Below, piece after piece: positions 37,495 through 45,235 of a DNA stretch of 64,000 nt. The DNA comes from an uncultured Reyranella sp. (lineage in GTDB: Bacteria; Pseudomonadota; Alphaproteobacteria; Reyranellales; Reyranellaceae), in contig NZ_CAMFKM010000009.1 in the NCBI RefSeq assembly GCF_945957355.1, forward strand, positions 62,001-126,000, in the 5' to 3' direction. The notes beneath the pieces were generated by a model, which worked only from the letters and a program-made list of their open reading frames with translations, ran no database searches and was not told the origin of the DNA. Both the position numbers and the translations under genes were made by a program. Positions within the stretch are counted from its first letter, which is position 1. Every line of letters starts with the position of its first letter.

Positions 37495-38406
37495 ATGCGG
37501 CACACGCAGCTCCGCTCCTTCCATGCCGTGGCACAGCGCCTGAGCTTCACCGCCGCCGCGCGCGAACTGGGCGTCAGCCAGCCCACCATCACCACACAGG
37601 TGAAGTCGCTGGAACAGGAATTCGGCGTCGAGCTGTTCGTGCGACGGGGCCGGCGTATCGAACTCACCGAGACCGGCAGCGGCCTTCTGGACATCGCGCG
37701 CCGCCTGTTCGCCGACGAGAAGGAGGCGGCCGACTATCTCAACGAGACGCGCGGCCTCAAGACCGGGCATCTCCGTGTCGGCGCCGTCGGTCCCTATCAC
37801 GTCACTGACATGCTGGCGGCCTTCAATGCGCGCCATCCCGGCCTCTACGTGTCGGTCACCGTCGGCAACTCACGCGACACGCTGCGCGACCTGCTGGACT
37901 ATCGCACCGACGTGGCGGTGCTGGCCCATGTCGATCCCGATCCACGGCTGGTCGCCATCCCCTATCGCCGCCACAGGGTGATTGCCTTCTGCCATGTCGA
38001 TCATCCCTTCGCACAGCGGCGCAGCCTGCGCGCGCGCGACATGGAGGGACAGCGGCTGGTCGTGCGCGAGGCGGGCTCGACGACGCGCCGCGCCTTCGAC
38101 CAGGCGATGCGTGAGGCCGATGTGCGGCCCAAGGTCGTGATGGAGATCGGCAGCCGCGAATCGATCCGTGAGGCGGTCGCCAAGGGGATCGGCATGGGCG
38201 TGGTGTCGGAGGCGGAGTTCATTCCCGACCCGCGCATCCGGCCGTTACCGATCGCAGATGCGGAGATTTTCACCTACGCGCACGTCGTGCACCTGAAGGA
38301 GCGGCAGAATGCGCGCCTCGTGCGCGCCTTCCTTCAGGTCCTGGCCGGGTTGCTGCCGGTCAGTTCGCCATCCAGCCGCCGTCGACCATCAAGTTCTCGC
38401 CGGTGA
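37495..38406 (+). CDS. LysR-type regulator divergent from the phn-type operon
   Basis: A 303-residue activator or repressor. The winged helix-turn-helix at residues 1-65 has HAVAQRLSFTAAARELGVSQ, PTITTQVKSLEQEFGVELFV and the following RRGRR. The effector domain starts near 92 (GHLRVGAVGPYHVTDMLAAF), with GSRESIREAVAKGIGMGVVS near 225. This effector-domain pattern recalls regulators next to 2-aminoethylphosphonate genes, but that is from memory. The C-terminal SSPSSRRRPSSSRR tail is unusual, and the last 47 bases overlap the convergent SDR gene. Confidence 0.88.
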   Translation: MRHTQLRSFHAVAQRLSFTAAARELGVSQPTITTQVKSLEQEFGVELFVRRGRRIELTETGSGLLDIARRLFADEKEAADYLNETRGLKTGHLRVGAVGPYHVTDMLAAFNARHPGLYVSVTVGNSRDTLRDLLDYRTDVAVLAHVDPDPRLVAIPYRRHRVIAFCHVDHPFAQRRSLRARDMEGQRLVVREAGSTTRRAFDQAMREADVRPKVVMEIGSRESIREAVAKGIGMGVVSEAEFIPDPRIRPLPIADAEIFTYAHVVHLKERQNARLVRAFLQVLAGLLPVSSPSSRRRPSSSRR

Positions 38407-39118
38407 TGAACGTCGCCTCGTCCGAGGCGAGGAACAGGGCGGCATTGGCCACGTCCTCGGAGCGGCCGAGCCGCGGCAGCGGCGTGCGGGCATGGGAATA
38501 GTCGATCCAGCGCGGCTCGATCGCGCGGCCGGTCTTGCCGGTCAGGATTTTTCCCGGCGCCACTGCGTTGCAGATGATGCTGTCGCGTCCGTAGTCCGAG
38601 GCGATCTGGCGCGTGATGTAGACGACCGCCGACTTCGAGACGCCATAGGAGAAGTCCTCGGGCGACGAGATCATGCCGTGCTGCGAGGAGATGTTGACGA
38701 TGCGCCCCCGCGCCTCGTTGCGGATCTCCTGGGTCAGCATCCGGCGCACCGCCGCCCTGCACATCAGGAAGACGCCGGTGACGTTCACCTCCATCACCCG
38801 GTTCCATTCCTCGAGGTTGGTGTCGGTGAGCTTCTTCGCCGATCGGATGGCGGCGTCGTTGACTACGATATCGAGCCGGCCGGTCGGCAGGGCCGCCCGG
38901 CGCACCGCCTCCTCGACGTCCGTCTCGTTTGACACGTCACCCTGGAAGAAGGGCACGTCCAGGATCCTGTGTGTCGGTTCGCCGCCTTCGACGACGGCCT
39001 CCGTGATGTCCATTAGCAGAAGGGTCGCCCCTTCCGCGTGGAACTTCCTGGCGATGGCACGGCCGATGCCCGAGGAGGCACCGGTGATGAGGGCAGTCTT
39101 GCCGGCAAGTCGGTTCAT
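38360..39118 (-). CDS. Short-chain dehydrogenase/reductase (canonical glycine motif)
   Basis: A 252-residue classical SDR. The cofactor motif is TGASSGIG near residue 11, NDAAIR replaces the usual NNAG, the catalytic serine is in VNISSQHGMISS, and the YxxxK pair is YGVSK near 156. The C-terminus LASDEATFITGENLMVDGG is standard for NAD(P)-dependent sugar, alcohol or acyl reductases. The ATG at 39118 is favoured over a longer frame. Its 3' end overlaps the lysR-type gene by 47 bases. It is the last gene of a minus-strand run that extends back to the class III alcohol dehydrogenase. Confidence 0.87.
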   Translation of the reverse strand: MNRLAGKTALITGASSGIGRAIARKFHAEGATLLLMDITEAVVEGGEPTHRILDVPFFQGDVSNETDVEEAVRRAALPTGRLDIVVNDAAIRSAKKLTDTNLEEWNRVMEVNVTGVFLMCRAAVRRMLTQEIRNEARGRIVNISSQHGMISSPEDFSYGVSKSAVVYITRQIASDYGRDSIICNAVAPGKILTGKTGRAIEPRWIDYSHARTPLPRLGRSEDVANAALFLASDEATFITGENLMVDGGWMAN

Positions 39119-39146
39119 GGCGCTGGCCGACGCAAGGTTCGTGCCT

Positions 39147-39947
39147 CTAGCCGCGCCGGACGCTGGCGCCACCGTCGACCGGCAGGGTCACGCCGGTGAT
39201 GAAGCTCGCCTCGTCGGACGCGAGGAAGAGGGCGGCGTTGGCGACGTCCCAGCCGGTACCCATCTTCTTTCGCAGCGGCACCTTGGAATCGCGCTCGGCT
39301 TCGACCTCGGCGCGGCTCTTCTTGAAGGTTCGGGCGCGCGTGTCGACCGCCATGGGCGTGTTCATCAACCCGGGCAGGATGACGTTGGCGCGGATGCCGT
39401 ATTGCGCGTTCTGGTACGCGAGCTGCTCGGTGAAGGACACCATCGCCGCCTTGGTCGCCTTGTAGGCGACGTAGGGATAGGTGGTGATGACGGCCATCGA
39501 CGAGATGTTGATGATCACGCCGCTCTGCTGCGCGCGCATGATCGGAAGCACGTGCTTCGCCGCGAAGATGCAGCTCTTGAGGTTGATCGCGGTGCAGCGA
39601 TCGAAGGCTTCCTCGGTGATGTCGAGAAGTTCGGCATCGCCGCCCGACAGCGAGACGCCGACATTGTTGTGCAGGATGTCGACCCGGCCCCAGCGCGCGT
39701 GCGTCTCGTCGACCATGGCCTTGAGGTCGGCGCCCCTGGTCACGTCGGCCTTGAAGGCGACCGCCGTGCCCTGGTTCGCACCGATCATCTCGACGGTCTC
39801 CTTCGCCGAGTCGAGATTGTGATCGACGCAGAGCACCTTGGCGCCCTCGCGCGCGAAGGTGAGGGCGGTGGCACGGCCGTTGCCCATGCCTTCACCGGGG
39901 CTCTGGCCGGCGCCGACGACGATGGCGACGCGATCTTTCAGGCGCAT
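39147..39947 (-). CDS. Short-chain dehydrogenase/reductase with extended glycine loop
   Basis: A 266-residue SDR. Its cofactor loop is GAGQSPGEGMGNGRA, longer than the classical GxxxGxG loop, as also seen in the SDR at 40,525. HNNVGVSLSGG follows near residue 92, the catalytic serine is in INISSMAVITTYP and the YxxxK motif is YKATK near 163. The end LASDEASFITGVTLPVDGG is conserved. The insertion around residues 205-225 (RARTFKKSRAEVEAERDSK) is charged. It starts one base from the stop of the carboxymuconolactone decarboxylase-like gene. Confidence 0.87.
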   Translation of the reverse strand: MRLKDRVAIVVGAGQSPGEGMGNGRATALTFAREGAKVLCVDHNLDSAKETVEMIGANQGTAVAFKADVTRGADLKAMVDETHARWGRVDILHNNVGVSLSGGDAELLDITEEAFDRCTAINLKSCIFAAKHVLPIMRAQQSGVIINISSMAVITTYPYVAYKATKAAMVSFTEQLAYQNAQYGIRANVILPGLMNTPMAVDTRARTFKKSRAEVEAERDSKVPLRKKMGTGWDVANAALFLASDEASFITGVTLPVDGGASVRRG

Positions 39948-39948
39948 G

Positions 39949-40503
39949 TCACTTCACTCCCGGCAGCGGATACTGCTTCAGCACTTCCTTGTATTGCGGC
40001 TCGTTGTCGATCTGCATGGTGGCGAGCACGCGGACGACGGCGCAGTAGAAGGCGATGGTGAGCACCAGGTCGGTCATGTGCTCGTCGGACAGGTCCTTCT
40101 TTATCTCGGCGAAGGTCGCGTCGGACATGCCCAGGTCCTTCACCATCTCGCGTGCACCCCTGAGGATCGCTTTGGCGAGCGGCTCGAGCTGCGAAGGCTT
40201 GCCCTCGGTCTCGGCCATCAGCCCCTTGATGTCCTCGACGGTAACGCCGAACTCCTTGCCGATCTTCACGTGATGAGTGAATTCGTATTCGGACTTCTCC
40301 AGCCAGCCGACCTGCAGGATGGCGAGCTCGCGCAGGCGGGGATCGAGTTTGCTCTTGAAGCGGATGTAGCCGCCCAAGCCGCTGAAGGCTCGCGCCATGT
40401 CGGGCGAGTTGACCAGCAGCTTGTGAAGGTTGGTGTTGCGCTTGAGCATGTCGCGATACTCGGGCGCGACCTGGTCGGGCTCGAGATAGGGCAGGCGGGC
40501 CAT
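39949..40503 (-). CDS. Carboxymuconolactone decarboxylase family protein
   Basis: A 184-residue all-helical protein of the CMD/AhpD superfamily. The core LRELAILQVGWLEKSEYEF and THHVKIGKEFGVT near residues 58-89 matches the CMD domain pattern (E..IL.V......YE..HH...G...G). There is no CxxC, so it is not an AhpD-type peroxidase. Members of this branch sit in catabolic clusters as decarboxylases or as uncharacterised helpers. It is flanked by two SDR genes of the same extended-loop subtype with gaps of 1 and 21 bases. Confidence 0.85.
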   Translation of the reverse strand: MARLPYLEPDQVAPEYRDMLKRNTNLHKLLVNSPDMARAFSGLGGYIRFKSKLDPRLRELAILQVGWLEKSEYEFTHHVKIGKEFGVTVEDIKGLMAETEGKPSQLEPLAKAILRGAREMVKDLGMSDATFAEIKKDLSDEHMTDLVLTIAFYCAVVRVLATMQIDNEPQYKEVLKQYPLPGVK

Positions 40504-40524
40504 CTTGTTTTTCTCCCTTTGGAT

Positions 40525-41343
40525 TCAGTGATCTTGCGAATCGCGTTCCGGGCCCTGCAGCGTCACGCCGCCATCGACGACCAGGACCTGGCCGGTGACG
40601 TAGCGGGCGTGGTTGCTCAGCAGGAAGCGCACCGCGTGGCCCACGTCCCAGCCCGTGCCCTCGGTCTTGAGAACGGAGGCCTTGGCGCGCTGGGCACGCG
40701 CAGCCTCGCTCATGCCGTTGCCGCGGGCATAGACCATCGGCGTGTAGACCGGGCCGGGACAGATGCAGTTCACGCGGATGCCGTCGCGGCCATGGTCGAC
40801 CGCCATCGCCTGGGTGAGGCCGATCACGGCGGCCTTCGACGTCGTGTAGGTGGTGAGGCCGCGCGGCCGCAGCGCCGAGATCGAGGAGATGTTGACGATC
40901 GAGCCGCCCTTGGCGGTCTTGATCATGGCGGGGATCGCGTGCCTGGAGAGCAGGAACATCGTCTCGACGTTCACCTGCATCACACGACGGAATTCCTCGG
41001 GCTTTTCCTCGACCACCGAGCCGCGGCTGCCGATGCCGATATTGTTGTCGAGGAAATCGAGCCGGCCCCAGCGGTCGACCGCGGCGTCGACCAGCCGTTT
41101 GCACTCCGCCTCCTGCGTCATGTCGCCGGCATGAGCCGCCGCATGGCCACCCTCGGCCAGGATCATCTCGACGGTGCGCTGCGCAAGCTTGATGTCCCTG
41201 TCGGCCACCAGTACGCGGGTACCGGCACGGGCGAGCAGGATCGCCGCGGCCCGTCCGTTGCCGATACCGTCGCCGGCTGCGCCGCCGCCCGAAATGATCG
41301 CCACCTTGCCGGTCAGCCCGGCATCGTCTTCGGGACCTTTCAC
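40525..41343 (-). CDS. Short-chain dehydrogenase/reductase with extended glycine loop
   Basis: A 272-residue SDR related to the one at 39,147. The cofactor loop is GGGAAGDGIGNGRA, followed by VLVADRDIKLAQ, in which the aspartate after VAD suggests NAD preference. LDNNIGIGSRGS, the catalytic serine in VNISSISALRPRG and YTTSK near residue 165 complete the active site. The substrate-loop insertion KASVLKTEGTGWDVG also occurs in its neighbour, indicating an old duplication. It starts 9 bases after the SMP-30 gene stop. Confidence 0.87.
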   Translation of the reverse strand: MKGPEDDAGLTGKVAIISGGGAAGDGIGNGRAAAILLARAGTRVLVADRDIKLAQRTVEMILAEGGHAAAHAGDMTQEAECKRLVDAAVDRWGRLDFLDNNIGIGSRGSVVEEKPEEFRRVMQVNVETMFLLSRHAIPAMIKTAKGGSIVNISSISALRPRGLTTYTTSKAAVIGLTQAMAVDHGRDGIRVNCICPGPVYTPMVYARGNGMSEAARAQRAKASVLKTEGTGWDVGHAVRFLLSNHARYVTGQVLVVDGGVTLQGPERDSQDH

Positions 41344-41352
41344 GAATTCCTC

Positions 41353-42189
41353 CTAGGGCAGGCCGGCGCCGGGTACGTCGACGCGCATCGTCTCGATGCG
41401 GCCGTCCTTCTTGGCGGCGATGGCCGGTCCACTGCCGCTGTTGGTCACGACGAACAGGGTCCGGCGGTCGCGGCCACCCAACATGCACGCATAGGCGGCG
41501 CGTTCGCCGAGATCGAGATCGTGAGTGACCTTGCCGCCTTCGAGCACGCGGATCATGCGGTGGGTGAAGGCACCGGTGACCCAGATGCCGCCCTCGGCAT
41601 CGAGGCAGATCCCGTCGGGATTGCAGGTCGGCGTCTCCGCCCAGACGCGCCGGTTGGAGAGCGTGCCGTCGTCCGCGATGTCGAAAGCCGTGAGCCGCTT
41701 GGCGAAGGTCTCGCCGATGATCATTGTCCTGCCGTCGGGCGTGATGACGGTGCCGTTGGGGAACATGAGCTCGTCGGCCGCGTGGACCGAGCCATCGAGA
41801 TCGACGCGCGCCAGCACCGCGGCGCGCGGCTTCTCGCCCGCGTGCCGGTCGAAGCCGAAATTGCCGACATAGGCGCGTCCCTTGGCGTCGACGACCATGT
41901 CGTTGCACAGGCCGGTCGCGATCGTGCCCAGCTCGGCCTCGACCGAGAGCTTGCCGTTCGTGAAGCGCATCAGCCGGCGGTCGGTCATGCTGACAATCAA
42001 CATCGTACCGTCGGGCCGCCAGCCCAGGCCCGAGGGGCGTCCGGGCACCTCGACGATCGTCTCGGCCTTGCCGCTCTCGTCGACGGTGCGCACCTGGTGG
42101 ACATAGAAGTCCGAGAAATAGAGCCGGTCGTCCCGCCAGCGCGGGCCTTCACCGAAGGAGAGGCCGTCAAGCAGCGGTTCGAGCTTCAT
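41353..42189 (-). CDS. SMP-30/gluconolactonase/LRE family protein
   Basis: A 278-residue six-bladed beta-propeller lactonase. The N-terminal LDGLSFGEGPRWRDDRLYFSD carries the first metal ligand (Glu in GEGPRW). Others are in IATGLCNDMVVDAKGRAYVG (Asn, near residue 105) and GTCNPDGI-like TCNPDGICLDAEGGIWV (Asp near 200). Members hydrolyse sugar or aliphatic lactones. Its ATG overlaps the metallo-beta-lactamase stop (ATGA), so two unrelated lactonase-type hydrolases are translationally coupled, suggesting a lactone intermediate in this pathway. Confidence 0.87.
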   Translation of the reverse strand: MKLEPLLDGLSFGEGPRWRDDRLYFSDFYVHQVRTVDESGKAETIVEVPGRPSGLGWRPDGTMLIVSMTDRRLMRFTNGKLSVEAELGTIATGLCNDMVVDAKGRAYVGNFGFDRHAGEKPRAAVLARVDLDGSVHAADELMFPNGTVITPDGRTMIIGETFAKRLTAFDIADDGTLSNRRVWAETPTCNPDGICLDAEGGIWVTGAFTHRMIRVLEGGKVTHDLDLGERAAYACMLGGRDRRTLFVVTNSGSGPAIAAKKDGRIETMRVDVPGAGLP

Positions 42190-43067
42190 GGGCGATCCCA
42201 GTCGATCCTGAAGGAATTGCCCTCGGGCTTGATGTAGCCCGCATTGGCGCCGGGAAAGTGGGCGGGGCAGAGCAGCGCATTGCTCTCGACGCAATCCTCC
42301 AGCAGCTTGCGGCGCGAGATGGCCGACATCGCCTGGTCCCAGCAGAACTGGCTCGACCAGTCGGGGTGATAGACCTGGATCGGGTGATGCATGATGTCGC
42401 CCGAGAAGCAGGCCTGCCGGCCCCGGTCCTTCAGGTTGATGGCGATCGAGCCCGGCGTGTGGCCAGGATAGTCCCGGAGGGTGAGCAGCGGGTCGGGCTG
42501 GTGATCGCTCTCGATCATCACTGCCTTGCCGGCCTCGACGACCGGCAGCACCGAATCATCGAACGAGCCGTCGTTCACCTTGCCTTCGCCTTGTGACTTC
42601 CGCTCGCTTTCCCAGTGCGCGTATTCGCGCTTGGCGAAGAGATACTTCGCGTTGGGAAAGGTCGGCACCCAGCGTCCGTTCTCCAACTTCGTGTTCCAGC
42701 CGACATGATCGACATGCAGGTGCGTGCACATCACGAAGTCGACGGACTCCGCAGGGCAGCCGCAGGCCTTCAGCCGGTCGAGGAACGGCGTGTCGAGGTT
42801 GTTCCAGCCGGGATTGTGGCGCTGCTTGTGATTGCCGAGACAGGTGTCGATCAGGATCGTGTGCTTCGGAGTCCTGACGATCCAGGTGTGGACCGAGCCG
42901 ATCAGCCGGTCGCTACCCTCCTGTACGTGCTCCGGCACCATCCAACTTTTCTGGGCGTCGAAGGCTTCCTGGTCGAACTTCGGGAACATGCGACCGGGCT
43001 TGAAGCCAGGACCGCAGATCTCCTCGACCTTCTGGATGGTGGCGTTTCCGATGGCTCTGACGGCCAA
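42186..43067 (-). CDS. Metallo-beta-lactamase fold hydrolase
   Basis: A 293-residue protein of the AHL-lactonase-like metallo-beta-lactamase group. The zinc motif HxHxDH is CTHLHVDHVGWNT near residue 118. Further ligands are in YPGHTPGSIAI, FSGDIMHHPIQ and CPAHFPG. A TTG at 43067 directly after GGGAGGGAAAA is the best start, because no ATG precedes VRAIGNATIQKVEE within the gene. It lies 14 bases after the class III alcohol dehydrogenase stop and overlaps the SMP-30 gene. Confidence 0.83.
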   Translation of the reverse strand: MAVRAIGNATIQKVEEICGPGFKPGRMFPKFDQEAFDAQKSWMVPEHVQEGSDRLIGSVHTWIVRTPKHTILIDTCLGNHKQRHNPGWNNLDTPFLDRLKACGCPAESVDFVMCTHLHVDHVGWNTKLENGRWVPTFPNAKYLFAKREYAHWESERKSQGEGKVNDGSFDDSVLPVVEAGKAVMIESDHQPDPLLTLRDYPGHTPGSIAINLKDRGRQACFSGDIMHHPIQVYHPDWSSQFCWDQAMSAISRRKLLEDCVESNALLCPAHFPGANAGYIKPEGNSFRIDWDRP

Positions 43068-43081
43068 TTTTCCCTCCCGCG

Positions 43082-44194
43082 CTAGAACGTGACGACGCTG
43101 CGGATCGACTCGCCCTTGTGCATCAGGTCGAACGCGTCGTTGATCTTCTCGACCGGCATCGTGTGGGTGATCAGCGAGTCGATGTCGATCTTGCCATCCA
43201 TGTACCAGTCGACGATCTTCGGCACGTCGCGGCGGCCCTTGGCGCCGCCGAATGCGGTGCCCATCCAGGTGCGGCCGGTGACCAGCTGGAACGGGCGCGT
43301 GGCGATCTCCTGGCCGGCGCCGGCGACGCCGATGATGACCGACTTGCCCCAGCCGCGGTGGCAGCATTCCAGCGCCTGGCGCATCAGCTTGGTGTTGCCG
43401 ACGCATTCGAAACTGTAATCCGCGCCGCCGTCTGTCAGCTCTACGAGATGCGCGACCAGGTCCTTGTCGCCGAGTTCCTTCGGATTGACGAAGTGCGTCA
43501 TGCCGAACTTGCGGCCGAGGGCCTCGCGGGCCGGGTTGAGATCGACACCGACGATCATGTTGGCGCCGACCATGCGCGCGCCCTGCAGCACGTTGAGGCC
43601 AATGCCGCCGAGCCCGAACACCACGACGTTGGCGCCGGCCTCGACCTTGGCGGTATTGATGACGGCGCCGATGCCGGTCGTCACGCCGCAGCCGATGTAG
43701 CAGACCTTGTCGAACGGTGCGTCGGGGCGGATCTTCGCCAGCGCGATCTCGGGCAGCACCGTGTAGTTCGAGAAGGTCGAGCAGCCCATGTAGTGATGGA
43801 TCTTCCGGCCCTTGATCGAGAAGCGCGAGGTGCCGTCGGGCATCACGCCCTGTCCCTGCGTCGCGCGGATCGAGGTGCAGAGGTTGGTCTTGCCCGAGAT
43901 GCAGGATTTGCACTGGCGGCATTCCGGCGTGTAGAGCGGGATCACGTGGTCGCCCTTCTTCAGCGACACGATGCCCGGCCCGACATCGACCACGACGCCC
44001 GCGCCCTCATGGCCGAAGATCACCGGGAACAGGCCCTCGGGATCGCCGCCGGACCGGGTGAACTCGTCGGTGTGGCAGACACCCGACGCCTTGATCTCGA
44101 CCAGGACCTCGCCAAACTTCGGCCCTTCGAGGTCGACGGTCTCGATCTCGAGGTTTTTGCCGGCCTCGAAACACACGGCTGCCTTTGTCTTCAC
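43082..44194 (-). CDS. frmA: S-(hydroxymethyl)glutathione dehydrogenase / class III alcohol dehydrogenase
   Basis: Zinc- and NAD-dependent enzyme of the glutathione formaldehyde pathway, 370 residues. The catalytic zinc ligands are in SGVCHTDEFT (Cys) and FGHEGAGVV (His, Glu). The structural zinc cysteines are in PECRQCKSCISGKTNLC, and the NAD-binding motif is FGLGGIGLNV near residue 195. SRFSIKGRKIHHYMGCSTF is diagnostic of class III. There is no S-formylglutathione hydrolase (esterase-type FrmB) nearby; the metallo-beta-lactamase that follows could serve as a thioester hydrolase, which is inference. Confidence 0.9.
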   Translation of the reverse strand: MKTKAAVCFEAGKNLEIETVDLEGPKFGEVLVEIKASGVCHTDEFTRSGGDPEGLFPVIFGHEGAGVVVDVGPGIVSLKKGDHVIPLYTPECRQCKSCISGKTNLCTSIRATQGQGVMPDGTSRFSIKGRKIHHYMGCSTFSNYTVLPEIALAKIRPDAPFDKVCYIGCGVTTGIGAVINTAKVEAGANVVVFGLGGIGLNVLQGARMVGANMIVGVDLNPAREALGRKFGMTHFVNPKELGDKDLVAHLVELTDGGADYSFECVGNTKLMRQALECCHRGWGKSVIIGVAGAGQEIATRPFQLVTGRTWMGTAFGGAKGRRDVPKIVDWYMDGKIDIDSLITHTMPVEKINDAFDLMHKGESIRSVVTF

Positions 44195-44251
44195 GCGGAT
44201 ACCCCCTCGAAACTCTGGAGCCGAAACCTAGAGCAGGGGGCCGCCCACCGT

Positions 44252-45232
44252 CTACGCTGCGACGCGACCGGCGAGCGTGCGCGCCATTTCAGCCTTCGCC
44301 TCGCGATACTGGCTGACGAGGCGTCTGACGAGGTCGGCGGCAGCCGGGATGTCCTCGATGTTCCCCACGCCGTGACCCGCCGTGTAGATGTCCTTCCAGC
44401 GCTTCTTGTTCTCCTGGGCGCCGACGATCTTGCCAGGCAGGGTCGTGCGCAGCACGTCGAGGTCGATTCCGGCGGCCAGAAGGCTGGGCGTCAGCCAGTT
44501 GGCCGGAGCGCCGTCGATCGAGGCGGTGAGGAACACGTCGGTCGCGCGCGTGCCCAGGATCATGTCCTTGTGTGCCTGCGCCGCCATCGCCTCCTGGGTC
44601 GCGATGAAACGCGTGCCGATATAGGCGAGGTCGGCGCCCATCGCCTCGGCCGCGAACACGTCGCGGCCCGTCGTCTGGCCGCCGGCCAGCACCACCGCAA
44701 AACTGTCGCCCAGCTGGCGTACCTCGTTCATCAGCGCGAAGGGGTTGATGGTGCCGGTATGGCCGCCGGCGCCGCCGGCCACCGCGATCACGCCGTCGAC
44801 GCCAGCTTCCAGCGCCTTTTCGGCGTGGCGCCGGTTGGCGATATCGTGGAGGGCGACGGCGCCCCAGCCATGGATGCGCTTGATGGCCTCGCCCGGCGCT
44901 CCCTTCGAGGTGAGTACCACCGGCACCTTGTACTTCTCGACCAGTTCGAGGTCGCCCTGGTAGCGCGGGTTCGAGGCATGGACGACGAGGTTGACGGCCC
45001 AGGGCGCGGGCTTCTTCCCGGCATCCTCCAGCCGCTTCATCCCCTCGACCATCTCGTCGAGCCAACCCTGGAACTCCTCGCGGCTGCGTGTGCCATGGGC
45101 GGGGAAGCTGCCCATCAGGCCCTCGCCGCAGCAGGCCAGGGTCAGCGCGGGATTGGAGACCAGGAACATCGGAGCGGCGATGGCGGGGATCGCCATGCGC
45201 TCCATCAACTTGTGCACTTCAGCGCGCGGCAT
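44252..45232 (-). CDS. Nitronate monooxygenase family protein
   Basis: FMN-binding TIM-barrel protein, 326 residues, of the 2-nitropropane dioxygenase/enoyl-ACP reductase II superfamily. It begins ERMAIPAIAAPMFLVSNPAL, has VVLTSKGAPGEAIKRIHGWG near residue 108, and the FMN phosphate and base region AVAGGAGGHTGTINPF near 150. LAGGQTTGRDVFAAEAMGAD and YIGTRFIAT follow. The histidine in GGHTG corresponds to the catalytic base. It starts 3 bases after the tandem CoA-transferase stop, so it may act on the same CoA or nitro-acid intermediates. Confidence 0.88.
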   Translation of the reverse strand: MPRAEVHKLMERMAIPAIAAPMFLVSNPALTLACCGEGLMGSFPAHGTRSREEFQGWLDEMVEGMKRLEDAGKKPAPWAVNLVVHASNPRYQGDLELVEKYKVPVVLTSKGAPGEAIKRIHGWGAVALHDIANRRHAEKALEAGVDGVIAVAGGAGGHTGTINPFALMNEVRQLGDSFAVVLAGGQTTGRDVFAAEAMGADLAYIGTRFIATQEAMAAQAHKDMILGTRATDVFLTASIDGAPANWLTPSLLAAGIDLDVLRTTLPGKIVGAQENKKRWKDIYTAGHGVGNIEDIPAAADLVRRLVSQYREAKAEMARTLAGRVAA

Positions 45233-45235
45233 GGA

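Noticed and set aside
36266..38406. Complete phosphonate degradation locus (C-P lyase or phosphonatase)
   Set aside because: No phnGHIJKLM, phnX, phnW or phnA gene is present in the window; only transport, a dehydrogenase and a regulator.
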